DNA from: an uncultured beta proteobacterium
GTDB lineage: Bacteria > Pseudomonadota > Gammaproteobacteria > Burkholderiales > SG8-41
DNA length: 64,000 nucleotides
Reading direction: 5' to 3'
NCBI GenBank assembly: GCA_903905655.1
Contig: CAIVHG010000056.1
Location: 49,371-113,370, forward strand
Positions 41,822 to 50,195 of this stretch are shown piece by piece. The notes beneath the pieces were generated by a model that was given only the letters and a program-made list of their open reading frames with translations, did no database searches and was not told the DNA's origin. The translations under genes and the position numbers were made by a program. Position 1 is the first letter of the stretch. Each line of letters starts with the position of its first letter.

Positions 41822-42295
41822 TTAGGAACGCTTCATTGCGGCAGCGCCTGCCTGTATCGCCTTGACGATGTTGTGATAGCCAGTACAGCGGCAGAGGTTG
41901 CCCGAGAGCTGCTCGCGCACTGTGCTCTCGTCAAGATCGTTGCCCTTGCGTCTCACCATGTCGAGCGCAGACATGATCATGCCTGGCGTGCAATAGCCGC
42001 ACTGCAATCCGTGGTGCTCGTGGAAAGCTTCCTGCATCGGATGCAGCTTGCCGTCCACTGCCAGGCCCTCGATGGTGGTGATGGTTGCGCCCTCGCACGC
42101 CAGCGCCAGCAGCGTGCACGACTTCATGCCCTGCCCGTTCACATGGACCGTGCAGCAGCCGCACTGGCTGGTATCGCAACCGACGTGTGTCCCGGTCAAG
42201 CGCAGGTGTTCGCGCAAAAACTGGACGAGCAGCGTGCGTCCTTCGACTTCTGCGCTGACGCGCTGTCCGTTTACCGTCATGGTCACCACAGGCAT
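41822..42295 (-). CDS. molybdenum hydroxylase 2Fe-2S (small) subunit, CoxS-like
   Basis: A 157-residue protein with two 2Fe-2S clusters. A plant-type ferredoxin domain comes first: [15 protein letters not shown] (residues 39-53) plus a later Cys in KSCTLL. An all-helical domain follows with CGYCTPGM and [11 protein letters not shown]. It is the entry gene of the operon S-M-L-Bug and is preceded by a TTGTCT/TATAAT promoter; translation starts at ATG 42295, with GAGGGA 9 bases upstream. The leader between promoter and start holds tandem repeats, described separately. Confidence 0.95.
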   Translation of the reverse strand: MPVVTMTVNGQRVSAEVEGRTLLVQFLREHLRLTGTHVGCDTSQCGCCTVHVNGQGMKSCTLLALACEGATITTIEGLAVDGKLHPMQEAFHEHHGLQCGYCTPGMIMSALDMVRRKGNDLDESTVREQLSGNLCRCTGYHNIVKAIQAGAAAMKRS

Positions 42296-42309
42296 TCTAA
42301 TTTCCCTCG

Positions 42310-42345
42310 CGATATGGGCGATATGGCAATTGATATTTTGATATT
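42310..42345. repeat. paired 8-bp direct repeats in the cox operon leader
   Basis: CGATATGG occurs at 42310-42317 and 42319-42326, and TTGATATT at 42330-42337 and 42338-42345 as a perfect tandem. All contain GATAT. They occupy the stretch between the minus-strand -10 box and the CoxS ribosome site, and also lie between the two divergent genes, so they could be an operator for CoxS, for the SDR, or for both. Confidence 0.5.
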
Positions 42346-42371
42346 ATACCGCCTGCCAGCGGCCTAGACAA
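42343..42371 (-). promoter_or_regulatory. sigma70 promoter of the molybdenum hydroxylase operon
   Basis: On the minus strand TTGTCT (42371-42366) and TATAAT (42348-42343) are separated by exactly 17 bases; the -10 is perfect and the -35 matches in four of six positions. It stands 48 bases before the ATG of CoxS (42295). One copy of the TTGATATT repeat partly overlaps the -10 box, so a protein bound there would block transcription. Confidence 0.65.
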
Positions 42372-42471
42372 AGACGCATGTGCCAACGCCGCACGAGTTA
42401 CGGCGCGCACGGCCGCACGTATGACATCGTCGACGCTGCGCTGCAATTTCTTTTTCCCCAGGAGAATTCCG

Positions 42472-43251
42472 ATGCGACTCAAAGGCAAGACTGCATTCAT
42501 TTCCGGCGCCGGCCGCAACAACGGACGCGCCATCTCTCTGAAGCTTGCCAGCGAAGGCGCCAACGTGGTCCTGATCGCCAAGTCGCGCAGCGCAGAGCTC
42601 AACGCGGTCGCGGCCGATTGCGAGAAGCTGGGCGTGGGCGCGCTGCCGCTGCTCGGCGACGTGACGAGCGAAAGTGAAGCGCAGCGGCTGGTGAAGGCCG
42701 GGCTCGACAAGTTCGGCAGGATCGACACCCTGGTCTGCGTCGCGGCCATACGTCCCCTGCGCGACCCGTGGGAATACACCGCGCAGGAATGGCTCGACGT
42801 GTTCGCGCTCAACGTGCACTCGACGCTTTATCTCTCCAAGGCCATCGTGCCCGGCATGATGGAGCGCAAGAGCGGCACCATCATCGCGCTCGGCGGCAGC
42901 AATATGGTCACGGTGTCCTCGGGGCATGGCGCGGCGGTGGTCGCATCCAAGGCGGCGCTGCAGGGCCTGATCAAATCGCTCGCCATGGCGCTCGGGCCGT
43001 ACAACGTTCGCGCCAACATGGTCGCGCCGGCGCACATCGAGAACAAGCGCGAGAACCCGGAGTGGTACAAGGACCTCGACAAGAACGGCCGTCCGGCGAT
43101 GGAAGACGGCTCCGGGCGCGCCAAGATGACGCCCATGAGGCGCAAGGGCCAGCCCGGAGAAGTCGCGAACTGCGTGGCCTTCCTCGCCTCCGACGATTCG
43201 TCCTACGTCACCGGCGACTGCATCCACTGCACCGGCGGTTGGCAGATTTAA
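42472..43251 (+). CDS. short-chain dehydrogenase/reductase lacking the catalytic tyrosine
   Basis: A 259-residue Rossmann-fold SDR. It has an atypical cofactor loop SGAGRNNGRAIS (residues 11-22) and an otherwise classical architecture: LLGDVTSE, NVHSTLYLSK with the conserved Asn, the Ser near 143, and the end YVTGDCIHCTGGWQI. In the Y-x-x-x-K site, Lys160 is present (VVASKAAL) but position 156 is Val, not Tyr, so proton donation as in classical SDRs is not possible. It could be a binding or lyase-like member. ATG 42472 follows CAGGAG by 7 bases. It is divergent from the hydroxylase operon and convergent with a PrpD gene. Confidence 0.88.
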   Translation: MRLKGKTAFISGAGRNNGRAISLKLASEGANVVLIAKSRSAELNAVAADCEKLGVGALPLLGDVTSESEAQRLVKAGLDKFGRIDTLVCVAAIRPLRDPWEYTAQEWLDVFALNVHSTLYLSKAIVPGMMERKSGTIIALGGSNMVTVSSGHGAAVVASKAALQGLIKSLAMALGPYNVRANMVAPAHIENKRENPEWYKDLDKNGRPAMEDGSGRAKMTPMRRKGQPGEVANCVAFLASDDSSYVTGDCIHCTGGWQI

Positions 43252-43254
43252 AAA

Positions 43255-44649
43255 TCAGGCCGTGGCACGCAGGGCGGGTGTCTGGACCGAAACTGCCATC
43301 AACTCCGTGAGATCACGCACGCTGGAGACGGCCTCCAGATTCTGAAGCGCGCTGTAGAGTCGGGGGATCGCGTCTGCACGCATTACGACTGCGGCGCAGT
43401 CGCTGAACTTGCTCTCCAGCCGGTCCGGCGGCACCAGGTTCATCGGGCCGCGCAGCGGCTGATTGACATCGGCGCTGTAGGTCTTGCCGTCCGTCGTCGT
43501 GACCTTGAGCGTGCACTGGAAATTCTCGTCCAATCCCTTGGGTTCTCGCGCATGCGGGTGGGCATTGATCTTCGCGAGCACCGCCATCACGTCGGCATCG
43601 CGAAACGCCGCGCCCTCGAAGTGGCTGGACGCGACATCGCCGTGCATCAGCGCTCGCGCGATGCAGTACTGGACGCTGAACTTCGCGTCGAGCACGCTTT
43701 TTGGCTCAGGCCGGTCAGTGTGCAGCAGCACTCGGCCATGGGTCGCCGAATCGACGTGCGCGACGTTCTCCGGCGTCAGTCCATGCTTCGACCTCAGCGT
43801 CAGCATGGCATCGATCGCCGAATGCGTGCCGGCGCAGGACGGATACTGCTTGAGGCCCGGGCCCGGGTTAAGTATCTCGAGCGGATCCGCCCAATCCTTG
43901 AACAACTTTCCGGTATCGTAGGTCCCCGCGCCGTTGTAGATCTCGAGATAACCCTGCTTGTGCTCGAATGCTTCGAGGTTCGCGGTGAATCCTTCCCGGG
44001 CAAGCAGCGCAGCATAAGCGCCGTGGCGCGTGCACTGTCCTGCGTGCAGCGGCTTGGTCATGCTGCCGAAGTTCGCCTTCACACCGGTCGCCATCGACAC
44101 CGCGATCGCCAGCGCGGTTGCGGTCTGCCCGGCATCGAGCTTCAGTAGGTGCGCGGCGCCGGCCGCAGCACCGAAGATGGCGATTGTCGACGTCGGGTGC
44201 CAGCCCTTCTCGTAGTGGTGCACGTTGACGGCGCGGCCGATGCGGCCCTGCACTTCAAACCCGGCGATATAAGCCGTCAGTACGTCGCGTCCGTTCGCAC
44301 CCGTCAGCTCGGCGAGCGCCAGCACCCCCGGGAAAACCGCGACCGTCGGATGGGCGGCCGACGAAAAGCTAATATCGTCGTAATCGAGCGCGTGCCCCAT
44401 CGTGCCGTTGATCTCGGCCGCCTCGAGCACGCCGACACGGCGGTTGCTGCCCCAGATCAGGCTGGGCCCGCTGCTGCCGCTCATCATCAGCACCTTCTCC
44501 GCGATGCGCGGCGCCGGCTCTGAGGCGCCCGCCAGAGCGCAGCCAATCAGATCGATAATCGAATTCCTGGCCCAGACGATGGCATCGTGCGGCAGATCCT
44601 GATATTGCAGCGCGACGATGCGCTTTCCGAGTTCAACGGCAATGCTCAT
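43255..44649 (-). CDS. MmgE/PrpD family protein
   Basis: A 464-residue PrpD-type protein. ATG 44649 preceded by GAGGG is preferred over a TTG at 44664. Core segments: WARNSIIDLIGCALAGASEP, EINGTMGHALDYDDISFSSA with the family Asp-Tyr-Asp-Asp, HPTVAVFPGVLALAELTG, and MTKPLHAGQCTRHGAYAALL with an extra Cys-Thr. The His-Gly-rich site around HYEKGWHPTS is well kept. It stands isolated: only 3 bases from the convergent SDR stop, and 310 bases from the divergent RraA gene. No Bug gene is adjacent, in contrast to the other four PrpD genes. Confidence 0.88.
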   Translation of the reverse strand: MSIAVELGKRIVALQYQDLPHDAIVWARNSIIDLIGCALAGASEPAPRIAEKVLMMSGSSGPSLIWGSNRRVGVLEAAEINGTMGHALDYDDISFSSAAHPTVAVFPGVLALAELTGANGRDVLTAYIAGFEVQGRIGRAVNVHHYEKGWHPTSTIAIFGAAAGAAHLLKLDAGQTATALAIAVSMATGVKANFGSMTKPLHAGQCTRHGAYAALLAREGFTANLEAFEHKQGYLEIYNGAGTYDTGKLFKDWADPLEILNPGPGLKQYPSCAGTHSAIDAMLTLRSKHGLTPENVAHVDSATHGRVLLHTDRPEPKSVLDAKFSVQYCIARALMHGDVASSHFEGAAFRDADVMAVLAKINAHPHAREPKGLDENFQCTLKVTTTDGKTYSADVNQPLRGPMNLVPPDRLESKFSDCAAVVMRADAIPRLYSALQNLEAVSSVRDLTELMAVSVQTPALRATA

Positions 44650-44959
44650 GAGTTCATCCCTCAATCAACTATTTGGGGTGGAGACTAGGCGGGGTTCCGT
44701 GAACGCAATCATGCGCCTCCTCCCTTCTTTGCTCAAGTGGCCCTGCACCGGATCGCCGATTGTGGCATCATGCAGTCTGCTGCATCGGGCGCACGCCCCC
44801 GTCGCTTTCTTCCGGGATGTCCTGAAGAGGCGACGCGAAAGTTGTGGAATCGGAATTCTGCTGCATTCAAAAAATTTGGCGCTGAGGCGCCCCCATGGTT
44901 GCCGCGGCAAGCATCACGCCCGAACTGGCGTTAATTAACTGTGTACGAGAGGAGATAAC
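44650..44959. other. divergent intergenic region
   Basis: These 310 bases separate the divergent PrpD and RraA-like genes. At the plus end GAGGAGATAAC is the ribosome site of the RraA-like ATG at 44960, with a TTAATTAA palindrome at about 44932-44939 just before it. I could not identify clear promoter boxes or a gene. Confidence 0.5.
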
Positions 44960-45697
44960 ATGGCTGAGAAGAAGCTGACTGGAAAAATCGCGCGCGAGCG
45001 CATTCGCCTGATGGAAACGCCGCGCCCTCCCGCAGGAGTGATCGAAGGCTTCAAGTCGCTGGGTGACGCGACGGGCGTCATCTCCGACGTCATGGACGAA
45101 CTGGGCATTACTGGCGCCATAGGCGCTTCGACGCTCAAACCCACGATCCCCGGCTCAATCATCGTCGGACCTGCGCTGACGTTGCGCAACGTCATGCAGC
45201 GGGAACACCCCTATGAGACGGCGCGCCAGCACGTGAACAAGATGGCGGAATTCGAGGCGCATAACCTGGCCACGCCCGGCGACGTGCTCGTGATCGACGG
45301 CGTCGCGGGCATCTCCAACATGGGCGGCATATCGTCGCAGATCGCCAAGCATAACGGCGAAGTCGGCGCGATCATCTCCGGCGGCGTGCGCGACATCCCG
45401 CACCAGCGCCGGGTCGGCTATCCGGTGTGGGCGACGGAGATCACGCCCCTAACCGGCAAATGGCGCATCCAGGCAATGGAGATCAACGGCGATGTCGAAA
45501 TCGCGGGCGTGCGCGTGCGAGCGGGCGATATCGTCGTCGCCGACGACACGGGCGTGTGTTTCATTCCGCGCGAGCGGGCAACCGAAGTGCTCGCAATGGC
45601 GCTCAAGAAATCGGCCGCGGAAGACGAGCGCTGCAAGCTGATCGACGCCGGTGTATCGGTGGCGGACTTGCCGAAGCCGACCGTAGAGGGTGCCTAA
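44960..45697 (+). CDS. RraA-like aldolase (HMG/CHA aldolase family)
   Basis: A 245-residue member of the RraA/4-hydroxy-4-methyl-2-oxoglutarate aldolase family. Markers are SDVMDELGITGAIG, IIVGPALTLRN, GDVLVIDGVAGISNMGGISS, the metal-binding pair in IISGGVRDIPHQRRVGYPVW (Arg-Asp), and the end RAGDIVVADDTGVCFIPRE. Family aldolases cut protocatechuate-pathway 4-carboxy-4-hydroxy-2-oxoadipate or HMG into pyruvate and a second acid; the RNase E regulator RraA looks similar but usually lacks this context. It is divergent from a PrpD gene and converges on the lactonase-like amidohydrolase 5 bases away, so a shared pathway is plausible. Confidence 0.85.
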   Translation: MAEKKLTGKIARERIRLMETPRPPAGVIEGFKSLGDATGVISDVMDELGITGAIGASTLKPTIPGSIIVGPALTLRNVMQREHPYETARQHVNKMAEFEAHNLATPGDVLVIDGVAGISNMGGISSQIAKHNGEVGAIISGGVRDIPHQRRVGYPVWATEITPLTGKWRIQAMEINGDVEIAGVRVRAGDIVVADDTGVCFIPRERATEVLAMALKKSAAEDERCKLIDAGVSVADLPKPTVEGA

Positions 45698-45702
45698 ATA
45701 AA

Positions 45703-46593
45703 TTAGGAGAAGTCGTAAAGCCGTGCCGGGTTGTCGACCAGCACGCGCCTGCGCAGCGTTTCGTCAGGGATCCATTCAGGAACCAGGTCGGCGAGGACGC
45801 CGTCGCTGGGCATGAATTCCACGTTGGGATGCGGCCAGTCAGTGCCCCATATGCAGCGCTCCGGCGCTGCCTTGAGCAGCGCGCGCACCAGCGGCGTCAC
45901 GTCGGGAAACGTCGGCCGCTGTTGCGAGATGCGATAGGGTCCGATCAGCTTGAACCAGCAGCGATCAAAGCGTGCCAGACGCAACAGCGTCTGAAAACTC
46001 GCTCCTGCGATGCCGTCCTCCACCGCGACATGGGCAAAGTGGTCGATCACGACGTCGACCGGCAGCGTCACCAGGAATTGGTCTATCTGCGGCAGGTCGC
46101 GCACATCCAGATAGAACTGAAGGTGCCAGCCGCGGGCCTTGATGCGCTCGGCGAGTCGCGCTGCGCTGTCGAGCGCAGCGGTGGCTCCTTTTGATTTGAG
46201 GTTCAGGCGTATGCCGCGCACGCCGGCCTGGTGCATGTCCTCGAGCTGCGCATCGGTGGTCTGATCGTCGATGGCCGCCACGCCGCGAAACGCAAACTTT
46301 CCAGAGCGCAGCGCATCGAGCATGCAGCGGTTGTCGCTGCCGTAAATGCTCGGCTGCACGATGACGGCGCGCTCGCAGCCCAGAATTCGAAGCATCTGCA
46401 CATAGCTGTCGATTGAAGCCTCGGACGGCACATAACCGTGGCTGGGCGCGAATGGGTACTCGCGTTGCGGGCCGAAAATGTGCGCATGGCAATCACATGC
46501 ACCTGCCGGGAAACGCACGCGGGGCGGACGCGTAGTTGCTTCCGGGCCGCGGATGGTGGGAGGCAATGGAACGAATGCTGCGGAGCTGTTCAT
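45703..46593 (-). CDS. amidohydrolase 2, 2-pyrone-4,6-dicarboxylate lactonase-like
   Basis: A 296-residue TIM-barrel amidohydrolase of the LigI-type branch. HxH is present in CDCHAHIFGP, then YVPSEASIDSYVQMLRILGC and RAVIVQPSIYG, MHQAGVRGIRLNL, VVIDHFAHV and the acidic end of the barrel in CIWGTDWPHPN. The family opens 2-pyrone-4,6-dicarboxylate to 4-oxalomesaconate, in lignin and protocatechuate 4,5-cleavage. The gene is convergent with the RraA-like aldolase, which in that pathway acts two steps later (CHA aldolase), so the pair fits the route, but other members have other lactone substrates. A broken relative lies at 51760-51912. Confidence 0.83.
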   Translation of the reverse strand: MNSSAAFVPLPPTIRGPEATTRPPRVRFPAGACDCHAHIFGPQREYPFAPSHGYVPSEASIDSYVQMLRILGCERAVIVQPSIYGSDNRCMLDALRSGKFAFRGVAAIDDQTTDAQLEDMHQAGVRGIRLNLKSKGATAALDSAARLAERIKARGWHLQFYLDVRDLPQIDQFLVTLPVDVVIDHFAHVAVEDGIAGASFQTLLRLARFDRCWFKLIGPYRISQQRPTFPDVTPLVRALLKAAPERCIWGTDWPHPNVEFMPSDGVLADLVPEWIPDETLRRRVLVDNPARLYDFS

Positions 46594-46732
46594 GATGATG
46601 TCGCTTATTTAAAGTTCATTCGCTGTCTTTACCTGCAACGGAATTATACGGCGATCCTTTCGGCAATACCTAGATCGGCGTGCTCACCTTGTGCGGCCTA
46701 CGAGCGCGACCGCCGAGAGTTCGAAATCGTTT

Positions 46733-46756
46733 ATCAAGTTTGGCTTGATGTAAAAT
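46733..46756 (+). promoter_or_regulatory. putative operator palindrome with -10 box before the hydroxyacid dehydrogenase
   Basis: ATCAAG-TTTGG-CTTGAT (46733-46749) is a perfect 6-5-6 inverted repeat and is followed two bases later by TAAAAT (46751-46756), about 90 bases before the ATG at 46846. A -35 hexamer is not evident, which would suit activator-dependent transcription with the palindrome as the binding site. The minus-strand hydrolase starts 139 bases the other way. Confidence 0.45.
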
Positions 46757-46845
46757 GGCTGGGTAACGCACGACGTTCTAGACGAAACGGCAACTACGCT
46801 GCGTAGCGCAAGAAAAGAACGGGCCAATTACAAAGGGACTCATCG

Positions 46846-47841
46846 ATGGCATCAAAATACAAGATCGTATTCACCGACTATTACGCTCCCGACGTCATCG
46901 CGGAAGTCGCCCGGCACGTGCCGCCTGGCTTCGAGTTCGACGCGACGAAAGACGCAAGCAGAGAGGCTATGCTGAGCGCAATCCCGGATGCCGATTTCTT
47001 CATCGCGATGGGCACCTGGGGGGTAGATAAGGAAATGCTCAAGCTCGCGCCGAAGCTCAAGTTCGTGCAGAAATGGGGCGTGGGCATAGACAACGTCGAC
47101 ATGGACGCCTTGCGCGCCGCGAAGATCCCGCTTGCGATCACCACGGCCGGCAATTCGATCCAGGTCGCGGAATTCGCGGTGACCTTGATGCTGGCTGCGG
47201 GTCGGAGGCTCGTCGTGCTCGACAAGACCACGCGCGAGGGCCAGTTTCTGAAGTCAGAATTGCGTACCTCGTGCATCGGGCTGTGGAACCGGACGGTCGG
47301 CATCTTCGGCATGGGCAACATCGGCAAGCGCGGCGCGAAGCGGGTGCTCGGATTCGAGCCGAAGGAAATCCTTTATCACGACATCGTGCGGCAGGAACAG
47401 GCCGAGCGCGAGCTGGGCATCCGCTGGGTGCCGAAGGACGAACTGCTGCGGCAATCCGATTACATCTGGCTCAACGTGCCGCTCACCGAGGCGACGCGCA
47501 AGATGATCGGCCCCCGGGAATTCGGGCTGATGAAGCAGACCGCGATTGTGGTTAACACCTGCCGCGGCGGCGTGCTCGACGAGCAGGCGCTCTACGAGGC
47601 GCTCTCCTCCCGGCGCATCCTGGGAGCGGCCATCGACGTCTACGATGAGGAGCCGACGCGCCCTGACAATCCGCTGTTCAAATTGGACAACGTCGTGGTG
47701 ACACCGCACGCGAGCGGCTGTTCGTTCGACAATATCGGGAGCATGGCCCAACACTGCTTCGACAACATCGTCGCTTTCGTCGAAGGCCGGCCGCTGCCGA
47801 AGCAGGATGTGATCATCGCGCCGGAAAGCGTCGCACGCTGA
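46846..47841 (+). CDS. D-isomer specific 2-hydroxyacid dehydrogenase
   Basis: A 331-residue dehydrogenase of the phosphoglycerate dehydrogenase fold. The dinucleotide motif is TVGIFGMGNIGKRGAKRV. Of the catalytic trio, Arg is in VVNTCRGGVLDEQALYEAL, Glu in IDVYDEEP and His in VVTPHASGCS. It lacks the ACT domain of biosynthetic SerA and is of catabolic length. It reduces a 2-oxo acid or oxidises a D-2-hydroxy acid. A palindrome/-10 combination precedes it. It stops 70 bases before the convergent Bug gene. The substrate cannot be told from sequence. Confidence 0.9.
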   Translation: MASKYKIVFTDYYAPDVIAEVARHVPPGFEFDATKDASREAMLSAIPDADFFIAMGTWGVDKEMLKLAPKLKFVQKWGVGIDNVDMDALRAAKIPLAITTAGNSIQVAEFAVTLMLAAGRRLVVLDKTTREGQFLKSELRTSCIGLWNRTVGIFGMGNIGKRGAKRVLGFEPKEILYHDIVRQEQAERELGIRWVPKDELLRQSDYIWLNVPLTEATRKMIGPREFGLMKQTAIVVNTCRGGVLDEQALYEALSSRRILGAAIDVYDEEPTRPDNPLFKLDNVVVTPHASGCSFDNIGSMAQHCFDNIVAFVEGRPLPKQDVIIAPESVAR

Positions 47842-47911
47842 CCAGTCGTTTACTCAGAAGGTCAATGAGGACCTGCGGCGCGCCGATCTTTTTGGCGCGC
47901 TCATGCAACGC

Positions 47912-48868
47912 TCAATTCTGGCGGATGCCCGCGTCCCTGATCAGCTTGTCCCACTTCGCCATGTCGGACTTGATGTAGGCTGCCGCCTCCTGCGGCGTGC
48001 TGCCGATCTTCTCGATGCCGGCGGCCAGAAACCTCTCCTGCGCCTCAGGCTTACCGAGCAGGCGCACGATCTCCCGGCTGAGCCGGCTGATGAGCGCCGC
48101 CGGGGTTCCGGCGGGCACCCAGATACAGCCCAGGGATGCGGCTTCATAACCCGGCAGGCCGGTGGCGGCGATGGTCGGCACCTCGGGTGCCAGCGCGGAC
48201 GGCTGCGCGCTCGCAACCCCGAGCACGCGCAGGCGGCCGGACTTCACCTGCGGCATGCCGACCGGCCCCGATGCGAACATCATCTGCACCTGATTGGTGA
48301 CCACGCCGAGGGCAGCCGGCGCCGTGCCCTTGTAACGCACGCTGACGATGTCGACTCCGGCCATGGACTTGAACAACTCGGCGGCGAGGTGGTTGGTGGT
48401 GCCCGATGGGGCAGAGCCGTAGTTGAGCTCGCCGGGCTTGGCCTTGGCGAGCGCGATCAGCTCGCGTGCCGACTTCGCGGGCACTGCGGGATGCACGAAC
48501 AGGAACAGCGGCGCATTGGTCGCGATCGTCACCGGAGAAAAATCCCTGATCGGATCGAAGGACACCTTCTGCAAGAGCGGCAGCACCCACACCGCGCTGG
48601 TGTAGAAGAGCAGCGTATAGGCATCCGGCGTGGCGCGGGCGGCGGTCTCCACCGAAACGATGCCGGGGCGGTTATCGACGATCACCTGCTGCCCCAGGAT
48701 GGGCGTCAGCCCCTGCGCGATCAGGCGCGCGGCGAGATCGACCTGCGCCCCCGGCTCGGAAGCGAGGATACGCACCGGCTTGGTGGGATAGTCCGCGCCT
48801 GCCGCCATCACGCCAGCCGGCAGCATGAGACTCAGCGCAAGCGTAGCGGTCACTATACGGGATAGCAT
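47912..48868 (-). CDS. Bug-family TTT substrate-binding protein (W-x-x-P subgroup)
   Basis: A 318-residue Bug protein. ATG 48868 was chosen over the adjacent ATG 48871 because of the 6-base spacing to GGAGG. The signal ends near VMAAG|ADYPTKP. The ligand loop is EPGAQVDLAARL. YTSAVWVLPLLQ and the tail LIRDAGIRQN show it is closest to the Bug protein at 58641. It follows the cyclodeaminase-like gene at 48916 by 47 bases, so the two form an operon and may handle an amino or imino acid. Confidence 0.93.
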   Translation of the reverse strand: MLSRIVTATLALSLMLPAGVMAAGADYPTKPVRILASEPGAQVDLAARLIAQGLTPILGQQVIVDNRPGIVSVETAARATPDAYTLLFYTSAVWVLPLLQKVSFDPIRDFSPVTIATNAPLFLFVHPAVPAKSARELIALAKAKPGELNYGSAPSGTTNHLAAELFKSMAGVDIVSVRYKGTAPAALGVVTNQVQMMFASGPVGMPQVKSGRLRVLGVASAQPSALAPEVPTIAATGLPGYEAASLGCIWVPAGTPAALISRLSREIVRLLGKPEAQERFLAAGIEKIGSTPQEAAAYIKSDMAKWDKLIRDAGIRQN

Positions 48869-48915
48869 CATCAGCCTCCATGCACCGGTTCCCACCGGCA
48901 CGGCACAATCAGAAT

Positions 48916-49899
48916 TTAACCGAGTTCGACCTGGGTTCCGATGCCCGCCGCCTTGGCGAGCTCATAGGTCTTCAAAGACATTGCAACGTCGTTGGTCGCG
49001 AGCCCGTGCGAGCCGAACACGATGTTGGAGGTCTTGAGGTCCGGCACCGGCACGCGGCCGACAATGACTTCGCCCAGCTCCGAAATGCGGTCCCAGCTGG
49101 TCAGCCCGTGCGCGATCGCCCACAGCAGGTTGCCGCTCTCGACCTTGGATTGCTCCCGCTGGTCGCACACGATGAAGTTGGCGCGCGCTATCACCTTGCC
49201 GTCGATCTCGCGCTTGTACCAATGGTTCGCTCCCGCCGCCACCACCAGCCCGGGCCGCTTGATCCAGTCACCGAACAGGATCGGCACCTCCGAGGTGCTG
49301 GCGGTGATGATGATGTCCGCATCGACCGGCACTTCCTCCGGCTTGGACACCGGGACGACGTCGATGCCGAGCTTCTGGGTCATGCGCTTGCAAAAATCTT
49401 CGCGTTGCTCCTGGCGACGGCTGTAGACGCGCACTTTCTTGATGGGGCGCACGGCGCACACCGCTTCGAGCTGCCCCTCGGCAACGCGACCCGCGCTGTA
49501 GAGTCCGATGGTGCTCGCATTTTCGGGTGATAGATACTTGACCGCGACCGCCGATACCGCGCTAGTGCGGTATTTGCCGATCTGGTAGGCATGGATGATG
49601 GCGAGCAGATGCCCGCTCTCCATATCATAAAGATAATTGGTGCCGTGGCCCGTGGGGTTCTTGTGCACGCCGGTGCCTTTGCCAACGTTTGCCCAAAGCT
49701 TGAATCCGGCAACCCCTTTCTCATGCAGCGCGGCGGGGCCAAACTGTATGAAGCCGCTCTTTAGCGGCATGCGGAAGCGCGCTGCATTTTCCGCGGTGCC
49801 CTGCCCAGCCTGCCTGAAAGTGTCCTCAATGATCGGAATCGCGGAAACAGCGGACAGCGGAAGTTTTTTGACGTCGTCTTCGGTGATCAGCAGTGCCAT
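48916..49899 (-). CDS. ornithine cyclodeaminase/mu-crystallin family protein with altered glycine loop
   Basis: A 327-residue protein. Family lysine in GFKLWAN (Lys67), arginine in KYRTSAVSAV (Arg111). The dinucleotide loop, normally G-x-G-x-x-A, reads TIGLYSAGRVAEGQLEA, with Ser135 replacing the first glycine, so NAD(P) binding may be weakened or changed. A TNYLYDMESG segment and IIITASTSEVPILF follow. Members act as cyclodeaminases, ketimine reductases or amino-acid dehydrogenases. It is upstream of and cotranscribed with the Bug gene at 47912. The start ATG 49899 lies next to AT-rich DNA (TATAAA on the minus strand near 49925). Confidence 0.85.
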   Translation of the reverse strand: MALLITEDDVKKLPLSAVSAIPIIEDTFRQAGQGTAENAARFRMPLKSGFIQFGPAALHEKGVAGFKLWANVGKGTGVHKNPTGHGTNYLYDMESGHLLAIIHAYQIGKYRTSAVSAVAVKYLSPENASTIGLYSAGRVAEGQLEAVCAVRPIKKVRVYSRRQEQREDFCKRMTQKLGIDVVPVSKPEEVPVDADIIITASTSEVPILFGDWIKRPGLVVAAGANHWYKREIDGKVIARANFIVCDQREQSKVESGNLLWAIAHGLTSWDRISELGEVIVGRVPVPDLKTSNIVFGSHGLATNDVAMSLKTYELAKAAGIGTQVELG

Positions 49900-50147
49900 G
49901 AAATATGCTCTTCCAAATTAAATTTATAGTGCGCGCTCTGATGCAGAGCCCGGCATCCGGACACAGTGTTCTTGGCTGGAGTTTCCGCAACAATGGATTG
50001 CGCAACGAATCATGCGGCCAAAATCGGGGTGCGCAACGTATCTGTGCGGCGCGTTGGTTCGAATTTTATCACAAGCATCCTCACCAAAACCAGCCGTGGC
50101 GCGGAACTAGACAGCGCTGCGCACACCGGTCACTGCGTGGATTCTGA

Positions 50148-50153
50148 TACAAT
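50148..50153 (+). promoter_or_regulatory. putative extended -10 box for ubiX
   Basis: TGATACAAT (TG-N-TACAAT, hexamer at 50148-50153) stands 43 bases before the ATG of ubiX at 50196. It has the TG extension that can replace a good -35 box, and no strong -35 hexamer is seen 17 bases upstream. Confidence 0.4.
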
Positions 50154-50195
50154 TTCTCGTCGTCGAGCCGCCCCGCCACACCTAAGGACCATCGC

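Noticed and set aside
38559..42295. Calling the three-subunit hydroxylase a CO dehydrogenase
   Set aside because: The active-site loop is PYRSAGR, not AYxCSFR, so a form II hydroxylase of unknown substrate is the honest call.
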